DNA from: Onchocerca volvulus
Taxonomy: Eukaryota > Nematoda > Chromadorea > Rhabditida > Onchocercidae
NCBI GenBank assembly: GCA_000499405.2
Contig: HG738137.1
Span: 17,940,581 to 18,004,580, forward strand
Direction: 5' to 3'
DNA length: 64,000 bases
Both the position numbers and the translations under genes were made by a program. Shown piece by piece: positions 49,801 to 61,143 of this stretch. The notes beneath the pieces were generated by a model, which did no database searches, was not told the origin of the DNA, and saw only the letters and a list, made by a program, of their open reading frames with translations. Positions within the stretch are counted from its first letter, which is position 1. Every line of letters begins with the position of its first letter.

Positions 49801-52374
49801 ACTGATGGGTCACCAAGTCGCTAAACTTTCTAAATAATCCACTTCATACAATATGATTTTCTGGCTCAGTATGTGGTTCAATAGTCCCGAATACGACTCG
49901 TAATGCATCTCTTTTAAACAAAAATCGGCGATAGTTGAATTTTTGAATATTCGAAAATTGTCGTTATGTTTTCGATCATCAAATTTGCCCAATTCGATGA
50001 TGATCGGACAGATTACTTGAATTTTTCTGTAGCTCAGATGGCAATTTGAATTAGCTCTTTTGATCAGAAGATAATTCTGAGGACGATAGAGTCAAGCATT
50101 CGCATCACTTGTATAATGATTGATATAACATGGCATATTAACTTTAGACCCACGTTCTTGATTTTTTCTATCTATAAAAAGGGAAAGAAAAACTATGCTC
50201 CTACCAGATCTTAAAGGGAAGTTGAAATTTGATCCAATATTTTTTACTCTTCTTATGGTAGTAACAAATCAGCAATAAAGAATATATCCTCTGCGATAAA
50301 ACCAGAGAATATAATTGATGTTGCAAGTATCTCTTGTTGGTTAGTACACGGTCAAAAATGGCCTGCTATCTAAACTTCATGTTAGTCATCATTTGTATTA
50401 ATTCATAAATATTGTTCATATTGCTCTTCATTGGAAGATATTCTTCCAAAGAGACATATTTACTTCTTTAATTCCCTTTAGAACATTTATCGTTCTTCTT
50501 TTGTCAAGTTCGCGTTTCTTGAAATGCTTAATGACATACCGAAACTTCTCAGTTCGTGGTACCGAAAGACTTTCTGAAGAATCGTTTAACTCACAAAAGC
50601 TTATAAATATTTTCGCTGTATTCAATTTGATTAGACTGACCCACGACTGAAATTTTTAGTGCTATCTGCTTAATTTTTGACCCAAAAATAAAAAGCGAGT
50701 GAATCTGTTTTATTCGCCATTCATCATTCTCTCCTTTATTCCAGCTATTTCTATTACCATTATTTCATTTTAACTCAAATTCATCCCAGTCGTTCTTAGT
50801 ATTTAAAATGTTTATTTATTTTTTATATTCGAATATTTATGTGTTATATTTGCTTTGTTTATAAGCACAAAAGTTTCCAAAATGCAAAATTAATTAATAA
50901 GAAGAAATCTGCAGGATGTTGTACAAGAAATCATCCAGCCACATTCGAATAAGCGGTCAAAAATTGTAGTGGTACGAAATGATATGACGTTGACAGTATC
51001 ATTTTTTTAATCAATTAAGTTCCATCTTGCCAGTCGGAATGAATCCTCCTACGCTTTTTTGAATTTTATCAGCCTATTATCTTTAACATCAATCGAAGAA
51101 TGTTTGCTGCAAATTAGATTAACTTTGTTGTTAGATTACCACCAAGCATACCTCAAGACAATAACTTGGCTTTTTCGAAATTCCTATGGTTTGTCAAATG
51201 TATGGAATTCTTTAACAGATAAATGCCATTTCTTTTTAAAGTAATATATAACTTATTTATTCACTGTATTTGATTTATTTAATAGATAAAGGAATTCATT
51301 TGTCCTTCAGACTTGAAAATGAAGAAATAGCTATTGAAATTTCTAAATATAGACTAGATTTTTTTCTTCGAAATATTTACTCATTTCAACGAAAAAAAAA
51401 AAAAAAAAAAAAGAAAAACAGGAAATCATTTATGTATCTACATAGTGTTATCTTCAATTTTTTTAATAACACTATCTACTTGTTCATTTGTTTTCATTTT
51501 CACCCAAGGAGATATTTCATCTCATCATATTATTAATATCTGCAAATTTCTTAATTTCCTTTTTAAGAACCTTTGAAATCCCTTCAATATGGCAATGATT
51601 ATGAGAGGAGTGATTGATGTTCTCCACTGTACAGAATTATTAAGAAATGAATAAAAGAAAACTTACAATCTGATTTGCCAAGATGTTGAAGTCAAAATGA
51701 AAGTAAAGAGAAAGCGATGAAAATAAAGTATGAAAAGAATCAAAATTTGTTAATTTATTCTATATATATATAGAATAAATTATATGTATATATATATAAT
51801 CTCTCAGTTGATCAATTAATCATCTAATGAAAGAGCTATAACTTTTACCTTAGAAGAAACCTTTTGCTTCAACTTATTATATGGCTGTAAATGATTTTTT
51901 AATTTATCATATAATTCTACATAAATGACTAATAAATAAATGAAGAAACTTGCGAAGGATTTCTTGATTATTATGAGGAGTAAAAACGAAAGGTTAGATG
52001 GGGGATTACAATGAAATAGAAAAGGTAGAAATGATTACCAATTACTTTATTTATTTTCATGCAAACTAATATGAAGAAATCATCCAAATGCAGGTGATAA
52101 ATCAAGCTAAAAATTATAAACAAAATTGGCATATGAATGGACAAATTGATTATTTCGTTCCTGACGGTGACGATGGATGCAGTGAAATTTAAATAATCAA
52201 CACACATTCACTTCGAATAGCTTTTCTAGCGTTTTCCGACCAACAATGAATTTCCATAAAAATCAGAGTATGTAAAAGCAGAGATAGCAATTCAATGCAA
52301 TAGAACTCATAAAAGGCAAGCGAGAAAATCGCTTTTATGCTTATCTGTTAAAATGAGGTATTACTGTCGAGTAA
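49801..52374. other. AT-rich interval between the two Helitron pieces
   Basis: About 2.6 kb. No protein family recognised on either strand. Contains a poly-A tract (51391-51410), an AT palindrome at 51752-51783 and only short low-complexity frames. Sequence between two transposon remnants, possibly itself very old transposon DNA. Confidence 0.5.
51752..51783. repeat. 32-bp perfect palindrome centred on an (AT)n run
   Basis: TAATTTATTC, then an alternating AT run, then GAATAAATTA; adjoins another TATATA run. Probably a microsatellite-derived cruciform. Confidence 0.85.
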
Positions 52375-53095
52375 AAAAGCACAGATATCGCAAAAGACAA
52401 GTGATACAGAAAAATTTCGATTTAACGCCTTTATGTGTCGCCACAAAGTAGAGTATTTCAGGCAATCATCTATTTCATCCGTGGTGGCGATCGAGGAATT
52501 ATAGGTAATGTTCGACTGAAATCTTCTGCCAACAATATTAAAGCATTCCGAAATGGTCTAATATTTCCACGCAAATCTTGCAATGATTGATCAAGAGCCT
52601 CGATCGATTTCTTTGGGCACCACAGTAAATTCATCCCAAACAATAAATTTGCATTTTGCAATACTTTTCCTATGTCAGATGTTTTGGAAATGTCGCAGGT
52701 GGGAGTTTCAATGAATTGCATGCTCAATGGCGATTTCAAAGCGGAATGAGCAGTTCTTCCACCTGTTAACAATGCTGCAGTTATTCCGGACAATTCAAGA
52801 GCTAAGGCTATGCCATTTTGGGATCTAATTGTTGCCAGAATCAATCTAATTAGGAATTCTTATCAGTTCCTCCTGATGTATCCAAAAAGGAAGACTTCTC
52901 CAACTCCCTTATTGACACTTTACATTATTTGATGCGAAAAAAAAAACGTTAACTCAAGAATATTTAATTGCACATATGACAAAAGATCAGTCGCGTTGTA
53001 ATCTTGTTCGCGGCACAATTCTACATAGAACGAAGCAGCAGTAGATCGATTCGATGATGGCATTTCAATTGATTGAGAGCTTTGTTCGCGATTTA
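52375..53095 (-). pseudogene. Decayed Helitron Pif1-type helicase fragment
   Basis: Remnant of the helicase half of a Helitron protein. The minus-strand frame at 52470-52844 reads I-L-A-T-I-R-S-Q-N-G-I-A-L-A-L, G-G-R-T-A-H-S-A-L-K, I-E-T-P-T-C and S-L-Q-D-L-R-G-N-I-R-P-F, with A-L-I-L-L-A-E-D-F corresponding to the usual A-L-I-L-L-A-G-D-F-R-Q-T-L-P. A frame change then leads to D-E-I-D-D-C-L-K-Y-S-T-L-W-R. Upstream the linker (D-Y-N-A-T-D-L-L, L-N-I-L-E-L-T) is present, and the Walker A, normally G-G-T-G-K-T, reads G-G-T-D-K-N in a shifted frame. Frameshifts and the altered P-loop show that it is dead. Confidence 0.9.
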
Positions 53096-53600
53096 TAATT
53101 ACAAATTATAGATAGATAGATAAAAATAGACAAATAAAGGTATACTATGAATAAAATTTAGAGAAAAAATTAGTATCAATCATATTAAATTATAAGTCAC
53201 CAATATTTCTGATGGATTCGAATTTTTAATCTACGGAAAAATGAAGAAAGTTATGAGTTAGTATTTTAACATTAAATTTACATCAAATCAAGTAAAATCA
53301 AAATTATGTCGGAGAAGATTACCTGAGCAAAAAGCTTGATCCTATAAAATATTTAGAATTAATGTGATAAAATTTCTTTGGGTCAAATTCATGCCTTTCT
53401 TCAAACAAATTAAGCTAATTTTTATTAAAGAAAAGAATTTCAAATTTAAATTTTAACAGGTATTTAAAATTTTTTTTCAGATTCGTTACAAATGCAAAAA
53501 CTTTTATATTTATCTGCCATATCAGAAAGTATTTTAATTCTTTTCATAATTTTTTTCCTTCTTTCCTAGGATAAATCCACATAATGTAAGAAACATAGCA

Positions 53601-53602
<2 letters not shown>

Positions 53603-53653
<51 letters not shown>
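53603..53653. repeat. (GA)n microsatellite
   Basis: About 25 GA units with one AA interruption, followed by a purine-rich tract to about 53690. Confidence 0.95.
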
Positions 53654-53687
53654 TGGGAGGTAGAGGAAAAATGAGAGAATGAAAAGA

Positions 53688-53886
53688 AGGCGGAATCAAA
53701 AAATTCCGCCCCTCATCTATTTTCAGTTGTCACGGACGTAACAGTGGAAAAAAGTAAGTGTGCTTATATAAGAACACGCATCTATTCGAAAGCAAGGTTG
53801 TATCAAAATGTGAAAGCAATCGGTGCAGAACTTTCGGAGTTTTGCGGAGACATACAAGGAGTATTTATATTTTTATATATATAGAT
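53688..53886 (+). repeat. Dispersed repeat, copy D
   Basis: Contains GGAAAAAAGTAAGTGTGCTT, CATCTATTCGAAAGCAAGGT, CAAAATGTGAAAGCAATCGG and GCAGAACTTTCGGAG, and ends in a TTTTTATATATATAGATT run. Same family as copies A-C. Here too it lies upstream, in the element's sense, of a Helitron remnant. Confidence 0.8.
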
Positions 53887-53915
53887 TATTAATAATTATT
53901 ATTAGATTATTAATA

Positions 53916-53948
<33 letters not shown>

Positions 53949-54193
53949 CAGTAATTAATGATTGTTATTAATTATTATTGTAGAGACGAGAGAAAGAAGG
54001 AAAATGAGAGGAAAAATGGAAGGTGTATTATTATTATTATTATATTGGAGAGATTATTATTGCTAGAGAAATGGGAGGACGAAGGAGAATAAAAAGAAAA
54101 AAGGAAGGTGGATTATTATTATTATTTTTAGAGAGATGAGAGGAAGAAGGAGAATGAGAGAAAAAAATAAGGCTTATTAATATTATTATTAGA
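53885..54193. repeat. (ATT)n microsatellite and purine-rich minisatellite
   Basis: 53885-53946 is mainly (TTA)n. From about 53982 three imperfect units of 60-85 bp follow. Each has a purine-rich half (GAGA..AGAAGGA.AATGAGAG..AAAA..GGAAGG) and a (ATT)n half. Strong purine/pyrimidine strand bias. Confidence 0.8.
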
Positions 54194-55514
54194 ATGATTA
54201 GTTGGATTCGGAGACTCAAAGCATGGTTGGTCCCCATAGACTGGCTACCATATATAGAGATTAAATTTTAGCTCGAAACCAACAATTGCAAGCGTGAAAT
54301 TCTTATTTCTTTCCCTGTTATTTCAGTAGATATGTTTTATTTTCCTCGAATTAATCTTCATAACCAATTCTGCTGTCCTCTGTTTTTAGCAACATAACTA
54401 CATTTTCATGACTAAAATTCCAAAACTTTCTGGACTTTTTTTTTTTAACGATTGTTTGGATTTATTTTATGAGCGAATTTCTGCAGTCATTTAAAGAAAT
54501 ATTCGATTATGCATTGGATTAATGTTATTTAGTTTCAAAAGTTTTATTATTTGATTTGTTTACAGTAATCATAGTTGAAAATGTGGTTATATTGTCACTA
54601 TAAATAGTGACAATATAATTACATTTTCTCAGTTCACCTTCGGATAACTTTCCATCATATTTGATTAATTTCCGATTCCCATTATGATCTATAAAAAGAT
54701 AAAATTTAAGGCAATACTTTTTTTTCGAAAAATTTTTTACATATACTGCAGCAAATTTTTTACATTTTACATATACAGCAAAAAACGCAATGCAGAAAAT
54801 GCCTAAAATGAACATAAAAATTCAGCAGAAAATTACAGATCTAAAATGAGCAGAAGTGAATAATGTCTAACTTAATTATTTGTTTTTATTTTTCTTAAAC
54901 CAATTTGTGAGCCATATTAAGGGAAAATGAAATTGTGATTTCCAAATTGCAACTCTCGATAAAATTATTTATTTTTTCCCGTGTTTCGAAGATATAATCG
55001 TAATCATCTTAAAATAGAAGTCATTTCTCACATTTGCTCGCTGAAAAAAAATTCTGTTGTGAACAAGTTAACGGTAATTTTATAATTCTTTCATGAAAAT
55101 CATTCGTGCCTCTAACCAGTTTTATTTTTAACTTTATTAGTGATTTCATATGCTATTTAATAAGCAAATTAAAAGTTAAGCAATGAATAATTCATACAAT
55201 GGCCTGGAAAGAATAATGTATCAACATAAATAATTAATTAGTGAAGCATTAAAATAATTTTTTAAGCTGCTGCTAATTAAATTTTCGGCAATTGTACTTA
55301 TCTTGATTATGATTCTTACAAAAAACCTTTTTTTTCCTCTCATTTACAAATCAAATTCTTTTTCATCCTCTTTTATATATTTCTGTAAACATTTTTTTAA
55401 ATTATTTGCTTTTTTTTTAAAGCGATCCTAACTGTATTCACTTTGAATTCCTAAGCAGTGCATGTCAAAATCTTCAGATTTTGTTCGCTAAAAATTTCTG
55501 AAACAACAAGCTAT
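54194..55514. other. Interval upstream of the chemoreceptor gene
   Basis: About 1.3 kb of AT-rich DNA without a recognised coding exon. Holds the hairpin at 54578-54627 and presumably the promoter of the receptor gene. Confidence 0.5.
54578..54627. repeat. 23-bp inverted repeat with a 4-base loop
   Basis: Arms 54578-54600 and 54605-54627 pair with two mismatches around the loop TAAA; the inner 14 bp (TTATATTGTCACTA / TAGTGACAATATAA) are perfect. Confidence 0.85.
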
Positions 55515-55537
55515 AAGATTTCAGACTTATCATAAGT

Positions 55538-58500
55538 ATGGATTTATGTGAAGAAGTAAGTGAGCTGGCACATAATGTCATATTCAACATCATTCTTGTT
55601 GCTGTAATTATCATATCAACGATAGCAATAGTTATTGGAATATGGACAATGTTTAAGAGAACAAATCGAATTTTATTGCACCAAAATATTCGGACTTTGA
55701 TTATCGTGCATCAGCTATGGCTTATTTTAAATTGTATTGCAAGGTTGCTTGTTTTTTTTAATGTTCAATTATTAAAATTTAGCCATTTTTTTTAAATAAT
55801 CGTTTACAAACAACAAGACAGTAATAGGTTACGTTCCTAGATGTAAAGTTTCTCAAAATCTTTTAAAAAAAGTATACTCATGATAATATTGTAAGTTTTA
55901 TCTTAGAAGATACTTTCCACTTTAATTTATTGATATGGTTGTGAATGATTTTCTAATTCTTCATTGGTAAAATAAATGGAGAAACTTGCAGAGAATTTCC
56001 TGTAGCTATTGTGAAAGGTAAACAGCAGATTGGTAATTAACTGCAGCATAAAGGGCAGAAATGATTTTGACCTTCTTTATCATCTACTATCAACTTTATG
56101 ATACTGAAACGAATTGATGCTGTAGGGCGATTGAAATCGCTTTTATCAAAATTTGCAATTTAGTTATTCAACTTTTGCACAAAAAACACAAAAAAACCAA
56201 TTCAAATACAAATAATATAGCAGACAAAAAAAGAGGAAAGATAATCAACTAGTTATTTTGATTAACTAAAAATCTTTAATAAACAAATGGCTAATGGCAA
56301 TAAGAAATGAACGGACAAATTGATGATTTATAGATTGTTGACTGAAATAATGGTATTGATTGCTTCCATTCAATCCTTGCATACATTAATCGGAAAAATT
56401 TATCATTTTCTTCCAGAATATTTGCCAATATATATGTATTGGTGGCATATCAGAAGAATTACGATGATCAGTGCGGTTATATGTTATTTGCGTGGGAATG
56501 TTACATGATCCGAATACCCATTACTCTGACAGCATTTTTAAGCACAATTTCGATACCTTCAATAGTGATCGAGCGAGCTTTTTCTACGTACTTCTCATCG
56601 AGATACGAAAAATTCGGCAAAAGTATCGCTGTTATTCTTATCATAGCGCAGGTATGAAGAAAAATTTAAATTTGTCTTTGACCACTTAAGTAAATTTTCT
56701 TTAATATTTTCATTATACGACTAAAATTTTGATTTTGTTACATGTCATTCAAAATGTAAAAATGTTGCCGAGGACTGTACTCTCGAAGGTATTCAGATAA
56801 TATGTTTCAAACAGTTCAACACATAATCTAGAAAAATTAGCCTATAATTTTGCCAATTTTTCGGAAAAAAAAACATTTTAGATAGTTATTGGAGTTGGAA
56901 GCTTATTATATATTGTAATCGATTTGAAACTACTTGGTTCGGTAAGGATAGCTTACTGTGCGACAGCGAATGGCAGAAATGCTCAAAAAATTGCGACGAC
57001 GCTCGGCTTTTATGCGACTGCAGCTTTCGTCTCTGCCTTAGCTTTTATAATTTTACTTTACATTAACAAGGGAATTTTGATTCATTTTATTTTCCAATTT
57101 TCCAGTTACAAATCATCTATTAACTATTCAATTAAAGGACAGATTGATGCAAGTATTGCATTTTTAAATCATTTTCCGAGAGTTGTAAAAAAATAATTTT
57201 TACATTTTTAATGCTAAAATTTAGAAGTAAACTATAGAAAGAATTCCTTTTTATTACTTTTTTGTTTTAACTTTTATATTGTTTGCAAATTAATGCTTTC
57301 AGAGATTTCACCGTAACGAAATTCACGTTAGCTTATCACATCGCTATCAAATCATAGAAAATATAAAATCCATTCAAACATTAACACCGATGATGGTACT
57401 TCATTCGCTATTTCTGGCACTTTATCTGGGCGCACTGTTTGTGTATTTTGCTTTCGGCTTCACATTTTCCGTTAGAAATGCTATTTTTCTAGAAAGTTCG
57501 TTCACTCTTTTGTTTTTTTCGACTTTTTATCGAATTTATATAAAACATGCATACGTAAATAGAAAACATGGATAAAGGTTGAGTTTATAAGATGAAATAG
57601 AATTAGAATTTCATGCACCGTCCCTTAAATATAGATCTCATTTCCGCCGTTGCGTTAAATAATAAGTACTCTTCCCGTTGATCATCATTTCACGTACGCT
57701 GCTGTCAACAATGATTCGTTCTTTCATCGCTGTACTGGAATAATTATGAGATAAAGTACAAAAAGAATGACTACACTTACTATTATCCTTCTGTGTTATA
57801 ACTACTTTTGTCATCGTTACATCAGTTAACTTGTTCCCTTTGTTTGATAATTAACAATTGCAATTCTCTATGATTTACAACTTCATATTCTTTATTCCAA
57901 CTGTGTCTTAAGCAATATGGCGACAAAAAAAAAGCATCGGGAGATATAAATAGAGATAAGATTAAAATTATTTAGAAAAATCAAAGATCAAGTACAAATA
58001 ATAAAAGTAAAAATCCAACAATTTTGCGTTAGTAATTAATTGCAAATTTTTTATACTTTTTACATCATATGATTGCAAGTTCAATGGCAAAAATACTATT
58101 GAAAACACACAATCTTCATCATTTGCAAATTGCGGAAATGAACAAGTTGAAAAATCAAAAGAATGGAGCAGTCATATGAATTTTTCTAGATATATGAAAA
58201 GCATTCAAGCATGAAAATAACTTCTCTTATTGCTAATCATTACTTTCGTTAGTGAAAACTTCAAATATTGTTGAATTCTTGACGTTTTTATGTTCTAAAA
58301 TTATATCACTGACCTATAAATTGTCCAATTCACTCCGAAAATAATACTATCAACTTATCACTGATATTTAGTGTGAATTTGAAAAATATTCAAACACATG
58401 GAGCTATGCATAAGAGCTGTATAGAAATTTTCACGAAAATTCAGGTGTTCAACAAACTCCGATATACGCACTAACTTTACCAATTGCTATAGTTTGGACA

Positions 58501-59449
58501 GAAAAACATCTCGAAAAAACTGCGGAAGGAAATCGTCAAAAAGCTATGGAATTAAAGGGAACTGAAGCAGCTAACCATCACTTTGTATGTATTTCTATGC
58601 ATTTTCATTTTGCAAAACTATCATTTAATTTTTAGAAATTATGGTAAAAATAGCTTATCGGATATTTTCAACAGGATATGAGAAATTTAAATCTTATCTA
58701 TTTCAAATTTAAAACCATTGCAAAATAATGAACTAAGATCACAGGACCTTGTTTGAGGTAAATTTTCAATTTTCTAGCCGAGAAATTCGTGACTAAGAAA
58801 TAAGGATAAGAAAAGAATAGAAGAGATGAGGAATAGTTAAAAAGATAAATTTCCTTTTCTTATCCGCAATAAATGTTAACCTTTATTTCTTCAATTGATG
58901 ATCGTTACAAGCTCAATCAATGTTAAGGCAGTGCTATCACTTACAATACTTCTAAAATTCTTTTTTGTCCCTCATATTCCTATTTCAAAATATCTGTCAC
59001 ATATTTTATTTGCACTCATTATATTTCCTATGCCAGTTGAGCGATATAAGAAAGCGTTGAATTTCGATGAAGTATTATTTTGCATTGTTTTGCGCTATTC
59101 ATTAAAGACAAATTATTGTTCATTTCAAAATATCTCTCTTCATATTGTGGAGGATATAAAGAATATCACAAAAAAATATTTTTCTTATTTAACGATAAAA
59201 TTAACTGGACGGCTATTTGGCCATTTCTTATTTTCATGATAGGGATTCTTAAGGAAATAAAAGACTTTTTCAAATTTAAAGAATATCTTTTCAAGGCATT
59301 AAACTGATTAATTTACTGCAAATACTCTATAGAATATCAAATGGATGAGATTTTACTGATGCGCAATGAATTTTGAAAATATAATTTACACTTTTCAGAA
59401 ACTTTTCGAAAAATCGACAGCAAAGAATACTCGAAAATTGCAAAGATAA
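55538..59449 (+). CDS. Nematode seven-transmembrane chemoreceptor, Sra/Srab class
   Basis: Putative G-protein-coupled chemosensory receptor of the nematode-specific Sra superfamily. Six exons: 55538-55743, 56417-56651, 56882-57181, 57303-57495, 58445-58584, 59399-59449; about 374 aa, phases closing. Several hydrophobic segments (starting at residues about 11-35). Exon 2 has D-D-Q-C-G-Y-M-L-F-A-W-E-C-Y-M-I-R-I-P and the E-R at 121-122 (I-E-R-A-F-S-T-Y-F), the family's equivalent of DRY. Exon 4 has L-S-H-R-Y-Q-I-I-E-N, exon 5 T-P-I-Y-A-L-T-L-P-I-A-I-V-W-T-E and E-A-A-N-H-H-F, all typical of the C-terminal half. A TTTCAG acceptor lies 13 bases before the ATG and AATAAA is at 59525-59530. Odd: residues about 211-247 of exon 3 look like translated intron (see findings). 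Sra versus Srab cannot be settled by eye. Confidence 0.8.
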
Positions 59450-59530
59450 TTTGGACAGTTCTAACAATGCCTCCAAAAAGTTGGATATACTGGAAAGAAG
59501 AAAAACGACGAGAATTATTAGTTGAATAAA

Positions 59531-61029
59531 TTTGAAAACGAGTCAAAGAAATATAATTAAAACATTTTCATTTATTAAAGTATTTCAAAAAAGAAATTAA
59601 TGATATGTAAAACTTAAGAAATAGCTTTTGAAAATATTGTTTTTTTTTTTGATTCAAATTAAAGAATTTGTAAAAGTTTGAATTCTTTTTTTTTTTTTTT
59701 AAATCTATTCGAATACATTCATTTATTAAACGAACAATTTAATTCTGTTATAACAAATATGAAAGCAGCAATTATTGAAATATTCTTTATATGAATATAC
59801 TTGATTTATCGGAATAAATTTTTTTATTATATTATTTACCATTCTGAATGCATTATAGTCTGCGGCATAGAATGTCGTAAAGGTTTTTTCATCCTTTACG
59901 TGAACCGAGGCATTTATGTATTTCGAAGTTTTGGTGTAGTTTTATAAGGCAAGATAACTTCATGATTAGGTAGATAATGAAAAACACATTCATGATTCAT
60001 CTCTCGATAAATTCCAATTACTTGGGACTGCTATTGCTTTTGGATTGCTTGATCGATCGATTACTTACTCTTTTTTTATCGAATACTATTATTCTTTTTT
60101 TTTTTTTTTTTTTTATTCAATAAGCATTGAATAAAAAATGAAAATGAGTTCAAATTAAAATTCAATTTAAAAAATATGAATTATGTTGATCGTTGAACAA
60201 AATTGCGAAAAATGAAATCAACAGCAAGAGTGATTTATTTATGAAATTTTCACAAGAGATTTGTTTTTCGATGTCAAAATTGGCATGTTCGAGAAGATTA
60301 AAGTAATATGAGCGCCAAGATTATTTTCTCAAATAATCCTCGAATATCGGAAATAGACAAAAGGTAATGCTTTGCAAATGAGCATATTATGGACAAATTA
60401 TCAGCATTTATCCGTAAAAATCTTAGTATTACTGAAAAAGATTCGCAGCAATATAATCCACAACAATATTTCATCTGTGGAACAATGCTTTGAATTCTGT
60501 TTTTTTTAAATAATTATTGTTCAAGTACAATGTTTTTGTTTCTCTTCATACCGAATCAAAGTAATCAACAACGCATTTGATATTGATAATTTCCTTGAAA
60601 ATTTAAGGTTTGCTCTCATTACGATGAGTTATTAATTAATACTGAAAAATTAAGTTTAGAATAAAATTGCTGATTTAAATGTAAGATCAAATGGATAAAT
60701 TGAATTGAAAACTCAACTAATGACTTAATCGAACACTGGACTAAATGAATGAAAGATCAAATGAATTCGAATTGTTTTCCTAAAAGATAGAATGGAAACA
60801 AACTTAGAATAATCGATCAAAGAAAAGATCGTTTTCATCTCGTTTATACTACACTTACAATTCTATTTGAAGATATTCGTATACATAGTAGCAAATTTTG
60901 CAGAAAAAGATTAAATTTTGAAAAATTGATGTGCGATCGAATGAGGCAATATCGGATAATTAGAAAAGAAGAATTATGAAACAGAATAAGAAAACGACTT
61001 CAGTGATAACCGGGGACAATATTTAGGGC
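59531..61029. other. Intergenic interval
   Basis: AT-rich with several homopolymer runs (poly-T near 60094-60114). No coding exon recognised. Confidence 0.5.
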
Positions 61030-61143
61030 ATGGCGGAATATGTAAGACGTTTTTACTTGGGAAAAGCATTTACTTTTCTGATGATTTATTTGGTTGGAAC
61101 CTTTTTTGTAATAAAATTCTATTTTTCTGACAAGCATATGTAA
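61030..61143 (+). CDS. Possible small membrane protein ORF (37 aa)
   Basis: An ATG three bases after an acceptor-like ATATTTAG opens a 37-codon frame, beginning M-A-E-Y-V-R-R-F-Y and ending in TAA. It has a basic N terminus and one hydrophobic segment of about 20 residues (L-M-I-Y-L-V-G-T-F-F-V-I). The length and shape fit small single-pass mitochondrial or ER proteins, but I recognise no family. Alternatively only M-A-E-Y is coding and the GTAAGA after it is a donor leading to the exon at 62082, since the phase would fit. Could equally be chance in AT-rich DNA. Confidence 0.25.
   Translation: MAEYVRRFYLGKAFTFLMIYLVGTFFVIKFYFSDKHM

Noticed and set aside
56320..56508. 62-codon hydrophobic frame near chemoreceptor exon 2, first taken as an exon
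   Set aside because: Using the acceptor at 56411-56416 instead joins exon 1 to the frame with the conserved Cys and F-A-W-E-C motif; the other frame is intron plus a wrong-phase overlap.
57496..57575. Continuation of receptor exon 4 to a TAA, giving a shorter protein
   Set aside because: The GTTCGT donor at 57496 joins in phase to 58445, which restores the conserved C-terminal block, so the earlier stop is intronic.
59875..59901. 8-bp stem CGTAAAGG..CCTTTACG
   Set aside because: Too short to stand out in a 64-kb AT-rich window.
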